From positions 496,001 through 560,000 of the forward strand of contig JAQJZZ010000010.1 of NCBI GenBank assembly GCA_030077755.1: a stretch of DNA of 64,000 nucleotides, in the 5' to 3' direction. Of this stretch, positions 11,783 through 23,776 are shown piece by piece. The notes beneath the pieces are model-generated. The model did not search any database, was not told the DNA's origin, and saw only the letters and a program-made list of their open reading frames with translations. The stretch comes from Filosporella fistucella (Eukaryota > Ascomycota > Leotiomycetes > Helotiales). Both the position numbers and the translations under genes were made by a program. Every line of letters starts with the position of its first letter. Position 1 is the stretch's first letter.

Positions 11783-12720
11783 TTTCGAGGTGCTGTGGTT
11801 GTTGATTTTGGAGCTTCGCTGGAACGTGGAAACGTGTTGGATTTCGAGGGGTGCGGAAGTTGCCGTTCTGGACCTGATGGTGGAGGCAGAGGCTGAGAAT
11901 GACGTTTTGATTGGCGGTCAATGTATTTTGTGTGGAGCTCTGCCAAGTTGGTATCATCTTCCTCCATCTTCATTCTCATCTTTAATCCTTCACGATGTCC
12001 AAGTATATCTGCACTTCTGAACTCTCTTGGACGAAACTGTTCCCACTTGTCCTTTCTGTCAGATAGAGTATTGATCAATTGTCCTCGAAGTTCGTCGAGT
12101 TCAGGATCCCTTCCATTCGACGGGTCCAATGTACCTCTAATACCGGCAGATCTTGCCCTGTCCGCAGAATCCATCAATTCCGTGGGATCTTCGTAGTGGA
12201 TCTCTCTTCGGTCATTGGGATGCTTTGTAGTCGTGTGTTGTGTTGGATCTATATCTCCTTCTGCTTCTTCTCCAAGTTCTTCGTCTCTGATGTGCATCGC
12301 GTTTCTGATATTGTCCGAGAAGTTTGTGCCAGATCCAATGTCCGTATGAGTGCTGGGCTTTGTACATTCCTCCAATAGCTCATTGAACAATTTATCTTGG
12401 TCAATCTTTGAATATCTGAGTTCCTTTCGGTCTGCTTGTCCTTCCATGTTGTATCGGAAATTGATACTGAAGATATCGTGACTGTCGGCGTCGTTCTTCC
12501 AATCTTGGTAGAATTTGGGGTAGACACATGAATTTTCGGGTGAGCCGCTTGATTCGTCTTGTACATGGAAGTTCCACTGTGGGTTCAGAACATTCTGCGC
12601 TCGTGACTCACAAATAAGCGTGTCTTGAGCCTCCGCTCCTGGTGACTGTTGGTTCTCTCTTCGGGGTTTGGTGGCAGGCAGGTTCATCAGGTTCAGCCCC
12701 GCGGGTACGAATTGCTCCAT
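11749..12720 (-). CDS. Hypothetical protein, hydrophilic, overlaps epsilon-COP start
   Basis: Not recognised. A single uninterrupted frame of 323 aa, very polar, rich in Asp, Glu, Arg, Ser and Pro, with no transmembrane helix or signal peptide. It contains charged helical stretches (DELRGQLINTLSDRKDKWEQF; KMRMKMEEDDTNLAELH) and a Pro/Ser-rich C-terminus that is likely disordered. Its stop lies at 11749, 33 bases inside the epsilon-COP coding region on the same strand in a different frame. Either the real gene ends earlier through splicing, or the two transcripts overlap. The length without stops and a plausible start just downstream of the promoter with the minisatellite support it as a gene. 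Confidence 0.6.
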   Translation of the reverse strand: MEQFVPAGLNLMNLPATKPRRENQQSPGAEAQDTLICESRAQNVLNPQWNFHVQDESSGSPENSCVYPKFYQDWKNDADSHDIFSINFRYNMEGQADRKELRYSKIDQDKLFNELLEECTKPSTHTDIGSGTNFSDNIRNAMHIRDEELGEEAEGDIDPTQHTTTKHPNDRREIHYEDPTELMDSADRARSAGIRGTLDPSNGRDPELDELRGQLINTLSDRKDKWEQFRPREFRSADILGHREGLKMRMKMEEDDTNLAELHTKYIDRQSKRHSQPLPPPSGPERQLPHPSKSNTFPRSSEAPKSTTTAPRKWTHFLQKASF

Positions 12721-13591
12721 GTCTTCTACTTCAAGAATTTCAATGGCTCTGATGCTGGTGTTCCTTGCTGTGCTTTCTCTGTGTTCTTGTTGCCTGTCCT
12801 GCTAAGTCGAGGTTGCGAAGAATATGCTCGTGGTGACTCCGCTGGCGATTGGACCCCTTACACGCGATGATTTTTGCTTTCTGTGAGAGTAGATGGCCGT
12901 AGGATGTGGAGAGTGCGATATCTTTGTTGCAGGATATCGGCGGAAGGGGGAGAGCTCTTGCTATGGTTTAAATAGCGCTACTTGAGGATCAGCTTAATCT
13001 GGGAAGCGCTCCGTGAATCACCAATTCGCAACAAAGTTTGCGCAACGAATGAATGACTTTGTTTACCGTACCGTCTCGGATTCATGAACCGTCCGTTGCT
13101 CACATAGTCTGCGGAACAGACGGATAACTTGTTTCAAGATTATAAGCCGTCCGTTGTTCATGGAGTCTGCGAAGTCAATAAATAACTTTATTCCATTACC
13201 GTCCCCAATGATTAGCCGCATGTCATTCAAAGAATTCGCGGAATCAACAGATAAATTTACTCACATTACTGTCTCGAGATTGGGAGCCGTCTATTATTCA
13301 TAGCTGAAGCAACATAGATCTTTGTTCATGGTACTGTCACGGAATCATGAGTTACCCGTTGTTCAAAACGGAGTCTAAGGAATCAACAAATGCTTTGTTT
13401 ATGGCACCGTCTCAAAATCATGTAGTCTCCGTTATTCATGTCCTGTAGAACTCCATCGAAGTGGACCAGATTTCTTGATTCCTAAACACCATGAGGTGTT
13501 TTCCCATTTTCTGGAACGCCACACTAACGTTCACAGTTCACTTTATTTCCGCCAAATTTCTTTGTGCTTATTGGTGCGACATATTGATACA
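12721..13591. promoter_or_regulatory. Divergent promoter region between the hypothetical gene and the kinase gene
   Basis: 870 bp between a minus-strand start at 12720 and a plus-strand start at 13592. The half nearest the kinase is filled by the degenerate tandem repeat described separately. An in-frame upstream Met at 13475 could extend the kinase by 39 aa. No other gene is visible. Confidence 0.5.
12990..13440. repeat. Degenerate minisatellite, unit about 58-73 bp, about six to seven copies
   Basis: A diverged tandem array. The best-conserved word is CCGTCCGTTGTTCA-like and recurs at 13089, 13147, 13216, 13287, about 13353 and 13425. Between these, each unit carries a GTCTGCGGAATCAACAGATAA-like part and an ACTTTGTTTACCGTACCGTCTC-like part. 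Copies differ by substitutions and small indels, so the array is old. It lies directly upstream of the kinase gene. Confidence 0.75.
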
Positions 13592-15302
13592 ATGCCAGCT
13601 CCCGTTGAAGCTAAAGAGTTTGAGAAAGGATTACGAGAATCTCTAGCAGAACTTAAAAAGTTACCTACTGAATGGGAAATCAAGGTGGCTCCTCAAAGCA
13701 AGGATAAATCAAAGGACAAACGCATCTTCTTCCAGAGAGAAAAGGATGGCAAGAAGGAGTCTTCATATACTCACCCTACTTTTGGTGCCTTGCCAAAACC
13801 CTGGATACTCAGATGTTCTACTGTGGGATCATCGAAAAAGGTGGCTCTCTATTTCAATTATGAGACTGGGGTGGTCACAACATCAGATCCCCGAATGTCA
13901 AGGGAAGGTATAAGAGACAGGGAGAGGTCCATCAAGAACGCATACACAAAACATCCACAGATGATAATAGCTTCAGCACTAACGAAACCTGAACCTGGTC
14001 GATCCCTTGAGCATTATAAAAGAGCGCCAATTTCTAGAATTAATATCCGAGATCAATACGATATCCTGAAGGCAATCGATCCAGGAGATGGGTCACTTGG
14101 TGGGATGAATGGAGGAGTTTTCGTTGTAAGGATGAAGGGCCAGGGCAGACTGGCAATTGAGAAAAGGTTCATAGTTTATCCTCAACCTTGGACGATTACT
14201 GACCTCGAAACAGATTCAAAAAGACAGAAGCAGAATTGGCAGAAAAGGAGATCAAGATGATGCATCGCTTGAAACACTCCTCGTTGGCATTTTACCTCAA
14301 CTCATTCATCCTACCAGATAGATCCAAGTTGTCGCTCTATATTGAATTCTGTGACGGCGGCTCGTTGGAAGATATCATTATCAAATACAGTCGGAATCGC
14401 ATGAAAGGCATTGATGTGACTGTCCCTGAGAAGTTCATCTGGCATGCCTTCGCCGGTTTGTGTGATGGATTGGCCTACCTGCGAAGTGGTCGAAGCTACA
14501 TGACCGGGGATCCCCGTCTTCCACCTTTGCCCAACTGGATCCCCATTCTCCACCGGGATATCAAACCTGACAATGTTCTACTACGCTCCAGAGACACAGT
14601 GAGCAGTAAGAAGTATCCTTACTGTGTACTCAGTGATTTCGGCTTGGCCGTTGATGAATTACCAAGTACATACTCTCCTCTCTACTCCTACTTCAAAGCT
14701 TTTACATATACTAACACTCATCAGATGGCCACCCAAACCAAGACATCTTCCAAAAATCCCGAACAATCCTAGGAACTTTCTCCTTCTTCGCCCCAGAGCA
14801 ATGCTGGTCTCCTTATCCCGACCTAAAAGACAACATCCAAAGCCGCAAGTTTCCCCCAGACGGCACTTGCCATACCGAGAAAAGCGACGTCTGGGCCCTC
14901 GGCGCCTCAATCTTCAACCTCGCTGAATGCGAATCCTATAATCGCAGAGGTGAGCGTACCATGGCCTCCTACGCCCATCTAGTTCTCAATAGGATACCCA
15001 AGAATGTCGACAGTATGGCATGGATGCATGGCCGTGCATCAAGAAAAGAAGATATGATTGTTCGAAAGACGTATACAGTGCAGTTGTCAGATGCGATTCG
15101 GATTTCGACTCATCCGGATCCGAAACATAGACCTAATGCTATGTCTATGGTGAGGTATCTCAGAGATCAGATGGAGAGTCCGGCGTTGGCGGGACCGCTG
15201 AATACGCTTGTGGATGCTGATATGCTTCCAGCGTGGGCGACGAAGGCGGGGCATGATTTCCAGACTAGGAAGCCGATGGATCCGAATCAGTTTAAGAATT
15301 AG
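13592..15302 (+). CDS. Serine/threonine protein kinase
   Basis: A protein kinase of about 534 aa from exons 13592-14166, 14214-14665 and 14725-15302. The joins restore EKR-FKKTEAELAEKEIK and the activation segment. The N-terminal third holds a WW-like stretch (LPKPWILRC...VALYFNYETGVVTTSDPR). The kinase domain has a glycine-rich loop (GGMNGGVFVVR), a candidate ATP-anchoring Lys in LAIEKRF, the catalytic loop HRDIKPDNVLL, DFGLAVDE, and an APE-type motif (FFAPEQCW). All catalytic residues look intact, so it is probably active. Long inserts between subdomains resemble the fungal NEK-like or unclassified kinase groups. The first intron uses a GTTCAT donor, which is off-consensus. The start at 13592 is chosen over 13475 because its N-terminus lacks hydrophobic upstream residues. 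Confidence 0.85.
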
Positions 15303-15624
15303 GTTGCTGCTAGAGGAGGAAGTGTCAAGGTTGTAGTGTTAGTGGGATGAATGAATGAATGTTACTTCACTACTGAACAACCGAATCTGTGAAAGTGGAT
15401 ATACGTTCGTTGGTTCTCTATGTGCATTGAGTGATGGAATATCATACTCTCCAAATCTAGTTATATACAGATACTCAAACCAGCCAATTGCAAATCTATC
15501 CAAACGCCTAATCAGAAATCATAAACATGTCCATCCCAGGCCGGGTATTCCTGATCCTTTCAATCCCAACAAACGCCGTTTCCAAACTTCACCCATCAAT
15601 TTCTCCCCCTCTCAACCCCATCAC
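15303..15624. other. Convergent 3' interval between kinase and GH16 genes
   Basis: About 320 bp between two converging stop codons. It should hold both 3' UTRs. There is a short ATGA tandem repeat at about 15348-15361. Nothing else is seen. Confidence 0.5.
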
Positions 15625-16473
15625 CTACGCTTCATAGACACCCACATAAAGCACCTCCATCCCCGCCGCCGCTCCATCAACCGTATCTCCCGCCGCATTC
15701 CCAGGCCACGCGCCCCCAACCGCCACATTAAGCGTCATATACATAGGTTTCTGCGCGACCGCCTTCCAAGCATTCTCATCATTAACATCCGCTCCCTTGA
15801 CAACATGATACGCTCTTCCATCCATATACCAAGTAATACTCTGCTGCCTCCAATCCTCTGATCGGAGATCAATAGCATGAGCCCAGGTATGAAAAGCACC
15901 GTACTCGAATTCAATCCCCTGACTTAATCCAGACGTATCATGGCACGCTGGTCCACAATGTAAGGTTCCGTAGCCAAGAGAACCGCCTGATATGTTTTCA
16001 AAAGTGTCGATTTCACCGCATCCGGGCCATTGAGTACCGTGTCTCATGCTATCGCCCAATGCCCAGAAAGCAGGCCAGATACCTTGGAGTTTTGCACCTG
16101 GTTGCCCGAGTTTAAGACGAGCTTGGATTATGATTTGGCCGCCTGCACGGGCTTGGAAGGCTTGCTTTGTTTCCACGCGGCAGGACGTCCATTGGCCGTT
16201 TGTTTTTTGGGGGGTGATGAGGAATGAGGAGCCTGTGCCTTCGGAATTGGTGGGAAGGACGCGGCAGTTGGGACCGGTGGGGAGGTAAGTTTGTTGTTCA
16301 CCGTTGGGAGAGACACCAGTGTAGCGGCCCCATTTGCTGGATGAGATGTCGGTGCCGGAGAAGTCTTCAGACCAGGTGAGATGGAAGCCGGAGATAGGTT
16401 CTGGTGATTTGGCTAGGGAGGTGGTGAGGAGGGTGCTCAGGAGAGCGGTGGTGAGAAGCGAGAATGAATACAT
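15625..16473 (-). CDS. Secreted GH16 endo-1,3(4)-beta-glucanase-like protein
   Basis: A 282-aa single-exon glycoside hydrolase of family 16, acting on beta-1,3- or mixed-linkage glucans outside the cell. It starts with a signal peptide (MYSFSLLTTALLSTLLTTSLA) followed by HLTWSEDFSGTDISSSKW, the typical first strands of the GH16 jelly roll. The catalytic signature E-I-D-x-F-E is seen as GCGEIDTFENI, with both glutamates and the aspartate present. Aromatic strands follow (GIWPAFWALG upstream; ITWYMDGRAYHVV and PMYMTLNVAVGGAWPGN downstream), and the chain ends soon after (VLYVGVYEA), so there is no GPI signal or binding module. Length is normal for a catalytic-domain-only fungal GH16. Likely roles are wall remodelling or substrate glucan digestion. 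Confidence 0.93.
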   Translation of the reverse strand: MYSFSLLTTALLSTLLTTSLAKSPEPISGFHLTWSEDFSGTDISSSKWGRYTGVSPNGEQQTYLPTGPNCRVLPTNSEGTGSSFLITPQKTNGQWTSCRVETKQAFQARAGGQIIIQARLKLGQPGAKLQGIWPAFWALGDSMRHGTQWPGCGEIDTFENISGGSLGYGTLHCGPACHDTSGLSQGIEFEYGAFHTWAHAIDLRSEDWRQQSITWYMDGRAYHVVKGADVNDENAWKAVAQKPMYMTLNVAVGGAWPGNAAGDTVDGAAAGMEVLYVGVYEA

Positions 16474-19400
16474 TTTGTGTGGTGATATAAGCCAAGATAA
16501 AGGAGTGAGGTATCGAAAGCCGATTATGTACGTATAAACAGATGCAATTAGATAGAAGCAGAGAAAAGAGCGAAATTCAGCAGAGCGAAACAGAAACCTT
16601 TATACCACTTCCCAACACTTACCTCAGGGGTTGAAGCAGCGGATAAACGAACAACGGGCCCAGGTAAAGAACACACCCAGCCAGCGAAACAAGAAACCAC
16701 ACCTCCCTCCCTCAGAACATCTCAATGCAAAACGCCTGACCGACTGACGAGATAGAACCTACCAACAAAGCCCCTATCACCTAACGTAAGGTCTAGACAC
16801 ATACAAACAACCCTCTCAGGATACCATCACCCTATTTTTAGCCCAGGAACATGAGATGAAATACTTTTCTCCCTGACCCCATTGGTCTTCCCCACGCGAC
16901 CACATGAAACGAGCAGAGGATTAAGGTAGGTCTCCAGTGAACAGCTGTGCCATTCAGAAGGCTGCATCTCAGGATTCAGGGACCGTGGGCTCGGGTCGTT
17001 GGCTAGGCTTTCTTGCCTCCCTTCAGGGGCTGAGTTTTCCTCTAGCGAGAGCGCATGTCAAGCTCCCACGTTTTTCTCTGTGAGAGAAAGCGAAAGCGCA
17101 TCGCGATTAGGGCTGTTGAAGGATGTGCCGCGGTGGGTAAAGAGGCAGAGACATGGATGGATGGGCTGAGTGGGCCTAAATGCGCTGGCGGTAGGAGGGA
17201 ACTCGTCTGTATGGACCAGTAATCACTTGCCGCGAGGCCGAGGAGTGAGAACTCTGATTTACGCTTATCTGAGCCTGACTATAGATGAGTATGTAGGTGG
17301 GAGTTGGCGGTGCAATATGGATATACGTGAATCTTAGGTGTTGTAGGCAGAGCAAGGCATTGTTAAAGATTAATATCATTTAGCAAGAAAAGGAGAGGAA
17401 AAACCAAGGCAGAAAATTTAACGGCAGTTAGAATCCCTGTCACGTGTTGCATCTTTATATCACAAGAAAACGAAATGGAAAGCTTGGAGCAATTTAATCA
17501 TCCTTCCAATGATCTGCATTATGCTTATCCCTAGCCAAACTCAAAGCACGCATTGTTCACACCCTGCACCGCTCCGCAGATCTCCAAACGTTGTCCCTGC
17601 ATCTGCAAAAGAAAAACGTTCTGAATCTTTTGTTCTATTCAGCCAAATCGCTAAGCGCCAATCATTCATTCCCCTGAAACAGGATACGAAACCGCTGGAG
17701 GTATTGACATGTGGCATGCCCCTGATGCCCCTTTAATTGACGGGATGAACTACTTTATTTCATGAGGGCCATTTCATAAATGCTGTGCGGAATTTGCATA
17801 ATTTCTTGATTCTTACCCCTGACTAAAGTCTTGGTGTTTGTCAGCTACATTGGTTTGGCCGGAGGTTGTGCTTCCTATCAGCTTTGCAGAAGTGTTATAT
17901 ATGGGACTTGGTATCATTTGATTAATTTCTTTATCACATGTAATACAAGATTCAAGTGCCGAGGGTATTGTGGTCTGCTGCAGATTTTTGACATTTCATG
18001 ATTCTGGCCCAAAGTCGTACGGTCTGCGGAGGAAAATCTCCTGGGCCAATGACAGAAATTTGATGATTCATCTGATTGCTCCACAAGTACTTGCATCTTG
18101 ACCTTGACCTTGAACTTGCATCCAAGTCCCAGAGTTCAGCTAGTGGTATGAATATATGATGTGCTGTCAGGAAATTTTCTTGTCCTCATGGCTTTCAGCA
18201 CCGGTGTCGCAGTGCTGCCATTTTGTACTTTGAGGTTAGTCAGAAAAATCTGTTGTAAATAACTGATAAAAAATTGAAGATCTGGATCTAAGTTAAAAGC
18301 TCTAGTCTATTGTCCATATTATCTCTGGTGTTGGGGTACACACCCCTTTCTAGGCGTCTCCTTCGCTTGGTAGAAGCGAGATGCCCCCCTTTCCCAATTA
18401 GAGGTTGCTCAACATATAAATCGCAGCATACTTTCTTCTTCATCAACCCAAGTTCAGCTATATAATCTCCTTCTGGGAACTTCCACTTTCAATTGCAATA
18501 TGGCTTGCAGTTAGGTTGCATTGATAATAGTAGTTGTCTCTCTTCTAACATTCTTCTAATTGATCCACAATTATGAACGGATTTTCATGGGATCCAGTAA
18601 TATACGTCGCAAAAGTCAAGTTTGGCAAGAAATTTCTTATTCAGTTAGCCAATATCTCGCAGTAGGGACTTTTGACGGATGATTTGGATTATCTATGACC
18701 ACAAACTTCGACAGCGGCAGGATATTTGTAAGGGATGGCTCAGTATCGGTTAGCAAATCGAGGTGGCATGGCATTTGGACTTACGAGATCACGGCGAGCG
18801 TTTGACAGCATGTCCCATATGCCCCCTTTGATAACTTCAAGGGAATTGTCACAGTAAACAGAATAATGATAAAACTTGTTTACACAAAGATCATTTTTCC
18901 GAATTGCAGCAACGACTTCAATATTACTATACGACTTCAGTACTCAAATGCTACAAAACTTCTTTATTCATCTGAAATCTATAGGATCTAAACCCTTCTT
19001 CTTATCTACTCCATTGGTTTAGTGAGATTTTATAACTCGATAGTGAAATATATTCTAGTATAATTCACTTCCTTGACCTTCTATTCACTCTCTTCGGCAA
19101 CCTCAAATGAGCTTCCCGCCGCTTTCCCCTTGTCTCCAGATATTTCTAAGGATCTATGCCTCGAAATATAGCACCTCGAAATGCGCCGCCGCGGCCAAAA
19201 CATCCGCATTTGAACAAACTATGAATGGGAGAAGTAAACCATCTTCTTGCCTGCTATAATATACAAGTCCTTGTTCATTGTCTATCACTTGGATCTGTTA
19301 TATCCGCGCTGAGGGTACAAGCACAGAGTAGATAACTTTACCGAGCATGTCGAAGAAGGCTTGTGTAAATTTGTTTAATATTGTTGCAACTATCGTGGGA

Positions 19401-19948
19401 TTTGACGTTCACAAAGTGTACAAAAGGTCGACATTACTTTATTTCTCGTCGTAAATATAAGAAGAAATTCTTGTCCTAAGACTCAGGGTATTGGAAAAAG
19501 CTATGGACTCGATACCCTCTATAAGGTCAGTCATAAGAATGTATTGAAATGGAAACACACATTTCAGATGTTTCTGTTTAAATACGCAAGACCAATGTCT
19601 TTTGAGATAAATGACAAACGGAAACTTCCTGTTCATGTCATAGTAGATGAGTTATGAGAGCTTCAGCAATTCTGAGTTCACCCAGCCGACACCCCCACTT
19701 TCAATGTCTCATCCCGCTCCCACAGCGGTCACTAACCCTGTAACGCCAGCATCGTATCCTTCCGCCGCTAAAACGCGAGTATCTCAGCTTCTAGATAACG
19801 TTCAATCCCACTCATGCATCGATGAGCGACCCGCCTGCAAGAGGATGATCGCGATCACGATGAGTCTCCACAGTCAATTCATTCCCATCAAAGTTGCTCG
19901 GGGTAATGAAAGCTTTTCTCATTTATATGTCCGGACAGTGAAAGGAGT
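16474..19948. other. Long gene-poor interval
   Basis: Nearly 3.5 kb without a convincing gene. The first part (16474-17400) is the GH16 promoter and is richer in GC with CT-rich stretches. From about 17400 to 19600 I see only short frames (60-75 aa) without domains, and no transposon terminal repeats or reverse-transcriptase motifs. The end holds the leader of the D-2-hydroxyacid dehydrogenase gene with a 101-codon upstream frame (19647-19952). Confidence 0.5.
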
Positions 19949-19952
19949 ATGA
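19647..19952 (+). other. Upstream open frame whose stop overlaps the next start codon (ATGA)
   Basis: A 101-codon frame in the leader of the dehydrogenase gene. Its TGA (19950-19952) overlaps the candidate dehydrogenase ATG (19949-19951). It has no domain and has a Ser/Pro/Thr-rich start. It may be a chance frame or part of a regulatory leader. If translation uses the second in-frame Met at 19988, the overlap has no meaning. Confidence 0.3.
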
Positions 19953-21106
19953 CAACTGCAGCTATCGATCCCCAGATACAACCAAAAATGTCCCCTTCAA
20001 TCCAAGAGAAGCCCAGAGTGCTGGCTTTGACACCACCAAAAGCTTGCGGAGCTGATTATCTCGAGAACTTCAAATCGAAGTTTCATCTCGATGTAAGCTG
20101 CATAGCAGATGAACGTAAGCTGTAGCTAACAAATTAAAAAGGTGCTCTCTGTCAAGAATCACAAAGAAGCTCTACCAGCGATAGCAGAAGCAGTCTCGAA
20201 AACAGGACCATACAGCGCATTCATCATTTTGATGGGGACTGCACCTTTCGAGCCTTTTGATGGAGAACTATTCGCACCTCTAGCAGTAGATTGCAGGATC
20301 ATTGTTTCTGCTTCTGCTGGCTACAATGAATTCCCGGTGGATTGGATGACGGAGAATGGGATCTGGTTCTGCAATACAAGACATGCTGTATCGGAGCCTA
20401 CAGCAGATATGGCCTTGTTCCTTACTCTAGCTGTCTGCAGAGATACAACACGAGCAGAGAAATCTGTGAGAAATGGGTTGTGGAGGAATGATCATGTTCC
20501 ATGTACAGATCCGAGCGATCTGGTGGTTGGTATAATTGGGCTTGGTGCAATTGGAAAAGTAAGTGTATATGCTTCCACTTTAGATTCAAAAGACTAACTA
20601 CTATACAGCATTACGCCAGGAAAGTTGCTGCCTTCAACATGAAAGTACAATATCACAACCGAACTCGAGCCCCTCCCGAAATTGAAGCACAATACAATGC
20701 TAAATGGTGCCCAACTCTGGAAAGCCTCTTGAGTACCTCTGATGTTGTATCAATCAGTGTTCCACAAAATGCTGAAACCATGGGTCTTATATCACACAAG
20801 GAATTCGAGCTGATGAAAGACGGGGTATTCTTTGTAAATACAGCTCGAGGTCCAATTGTGGACGAGAGCGCTCTTATTGCTGCCCTGGAGTGCGGAAAGG
20901 TCAAGAGAGCTGGCTTGGATGTCTTTGATGGGGAACCAAAGATCAATCCGTATTTCTTGACGAGTGATAAAGTCACGATTCAACCACATTTGGGCGGATT
21001 GACGAATAGAGCTGCGAGAGACGCGGAGCGTGAATGCTTTGCTAATATCGAGGCTCTGTTCAATACTGGGAGACCAGTCGCTCCTGTCAATGAAATCAAA
21101 TCATAA
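19949..21106 (+). CDS. D-isomer-specific 2-hydroxyacid dehydrogenase (NAD-binding)
   Basis: Interconverts 2-oxo acids and D-2-hydroxy acids with NAD(P)H; glyoxylate/hydroxypyruvate-reductase-like. Exons 19949-20092, 20142-20558 and 20609-21106 give about 351 aa, the family length. The Rossmann motif is GIIGLGAIGKHYARKV, created across the second intron. Catalytic residues are visible: Arg in NTARGPIVDESAL, Glu in GLDVFDGEPKINP and His in TIQPHLGGLT. The substrate-domain part has SASAGYNEFPVDW. A second in-frame Met at 19988 is an equally good start. It is followed by a Zn2Cys6 regulator gene 274 bp downstream on the same strand, and then by oxidase and permease genes, suggesting a role in an amino-acid or amine breakdown route. 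Confidence 0.92.
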
Positions 21107-21380
21107 TGTATCATATACACGGCAAAATTGCGACCATCATGCTTGTTAGTGTATAATAGTGTATAATCCTCAAGGTTACGTGAAGCTACCCCACCTTTGG
21201 GTCTGTCGCCCCTCGTCTGCGATAAAAGCTTACTGTATGCACCTCCCTTAGGCTGATCCTTCCTCACTCTCCTCTCTATCAAAATAACTGTAGTGTTAGC
21301 GTCGGTATATCAACTTGTTTTTACCCTGGCGACTCCACTTCAAACATCTAAGCTCATCAATTTCAACTATTACGTATAAC

Positions 21381-23706
21381 ATGTCGCAGCAATCCAGAAC
21401 GCCCAAAAATGGGACAGGACGGGGAGGAAAGAGGATAAGAGTCGGTGATCGAACGATGGTGGCATGCATTCATTGCAAGGAAAAGAGACAGAAGGTTTGT
21501 CTCACAACAGTCTTCTCATATTCATTGGCTCAAGCCAACAGTGTGACGGTCAATCACCTTCATGTGGAAGTTGCCTACGTCTTGGTCGAGGTAAGTTGAT
21601 ACTCCTGTGTCGACATAATCTGACCCTTCTACAGCATGTCTGGTAGAAGATCCAACTTCCAAGCGGCAAACACCCAGAAATTACCTCCAATCCCTCGAGG
21701 AAAGAGTTGCGATGCTAGAAGGCATGCTTCAACAAGTCCGTCCAGAAGTCGCCAACGATCATTTTAATTACCTCGAAACACCTCAGACATCCAATAAAAT
21801 TTCCCAAGAAAGTCAATTCTCGTCTTTCTCTATCAACACAGAAGCTCTCGAAACTTTCGAAGACCTTGAAGAACCGGATGAACTTTCATCAAAGGTAGGT
21901 TTACTAGCACTCAATGCGCCAGGGACCGAACCTCACTATTTTGGCTCTTCATCTGCCTTCGCATTTTCGCGAGTCATCAATTCTTCTCTGAGGAGACTTA
22001 GATCAAAAACCGAAACATCACAGATTTCAGGGAATGTGCAGGTATCTACACAGACTGCCTTGCCGTGCCAGATGCCTAGTCCAGCTATCGGGCAATTACT
22101 TTCGAAAGCTTACTTTGAGCATGTTCATACGCAATATCCCTTTCTCCATGAAGCGACGTTCCGGAGTTGGGAAGAACGGATCATGGGGGATGTAGACGAT
22201 TCGAGTGTTGACCCGGTGGTTTGCTTTTTCGTGAACATAGTGAGTTCTGATTCTGAATACATGTGGCAGGATGTTCAACTAATACTGATAGGTATATGCT
22301 GTTGGAGCACTCGTGTTGCCTCGGACATACGGATGCTCACCTGAGGTGAGCAAGTCCGCTTCCTGTGGCCTTCAAGTTAACGGAAATAGAGCTTCTATGC
22401 ATCAGCACAACTATACATTGACTATGTCATACAGCTAGATAGCATTGAGTCCATCCAAGCTATTTTGTGCTATGCGATGTATTCACTCCGATCTCCTGTT
22501 GGGGTGCCTGTGTGGTGAGGTCACATCTTCGTTGGTTCCCTGAGGAAGCTTATAATGAAATAGGAGTTTAGCAGGGCTCGCATTAAGGCAGTGTATCGAG
22601 TTGGGATACCATCGCTCGGCGAGAAAATTTTCGTTGAGCTGTGATCCATTGCGTCTCGAAATGCGAAAACGTGTATTCTGGTGCTCGTACGGAATTGATC
22701 GAGCAGCCTCCATGACTCTTGGTAGACCATTCGCGATACCTGATCAAGAAATTGATATTGAGGTATTCATTCATCCCAGCAAGTAAGTACAGATTTGCTG
22801 ATAGCTTGATAGTATCCACTGGACATCGACGAATTTCTCATCACAAACGCTGCAATATGCGGAAAACCAAGAACATCTCCGACCGCACCACCAACAACCA
22901 TGTCAGCAGCTATTCATACTTTCCGACTGCGGAAAATCTGGTCCAAGATTCATATCTCACTCTATTCTTCCCTTGAGGCAAAAGATCACAGTTCCTCCAA
23001 TTCAGCCAAAATCGAAAGTCTGCATAAAGAGTTAATTGATTGGCGAGACACAACTCCACCACAACTTCTCACAAATACAACATTATCAGTGTTCGACTCT
23101 CATAGCTGGTTTAATCTGGCATATAATCACTCAATACTCCTCCTCTACCGTGGACAATTAACTCGCCACTATTCGCCATCTGAGCCCCGCTCGTTCGACA
23201 TCTTCATCCAATGTTCTCGCGCTGCACGGGATATTTGCCTGGAGTACCGTCGTCTTTACATCCGCCAACCAGTCAGCTACACTTGGGGTGCATTAAATAT
23301 TCTCTTTCTAGCAGGTCTCACCTTTCTCCACTGTCTCTGGACGTCTCCTGAAATAAGAGATACTACACGACAGGATGAAATAAGCAGTACCTGCACAGCA
23401 TGCACCATGGTCTTAGTTGTGTTGGCGGAACGGTGGGAGCAAGCGGCTCCGTTTCGAGATATATTTGAGGCTCTTTCGAGCAAGACTATGAGTATGATCG
23501 TTGATAAACATCGGGAGCTTTGGATGGTTCCTGAGGCGCCCGCCATTGCGCCGCTGGGCCCTGGAACGGATGTCTCGGACGATATGGCACAATGGGTGAC
23601 GGATATACAAGATGTGGGCATGTCAGATGGGATTGAGAGTTTATTAACAGGATTGGTATACGATTTTGGGATTGAGCAATTTGGACAAGGTCAGCCGGTC
23701 TTCTAA
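21381..23706 (+). CDS. Zn(II)2Cys6 transcription factor with fungal-specific middle domain
   Basis: A nuclear regulator of 679 aa from seven exons (21381-21494, 21542-21590, 21635-22239, 22292-22345, 22390-22514, 22564-22762, 22813-23706), all in frame. The zinc cluster has Cys at residues 29, 32, 39, 46, 49 and 56 (C-x2-C-x6-C-x6-C-x2-C-x6-C), and is split by two introns. A short coiled coil follows (YLQSLEERVAMLEGMLQQV). The fungal-trans domain shows the typical SIQAILCYAMYSLRSPVG and ALRQCIELGYHRS helices, then MRKRVFWCSYGIDRAASMTLGRPFAIPD written here in part only. C-terminal residues are acidic and glycine-rich. It sits between the dehydrogenase and oxidase genes, so it is the natural candidate regulator of that cluster. 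Confidence 0.92.
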
Positions 23707-23776
23707 CAACACTCCAACTAAGATTTCAAAGCTTGAAATAATTGTCACCTCCCATATCACGAACTTTGTGAATTTC

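Noticed and set aside
17509..17736. 75-codon plus-strand frame in the gene-poor interval
   Set aside because: No start context, domain or splice partner that would support a gene.
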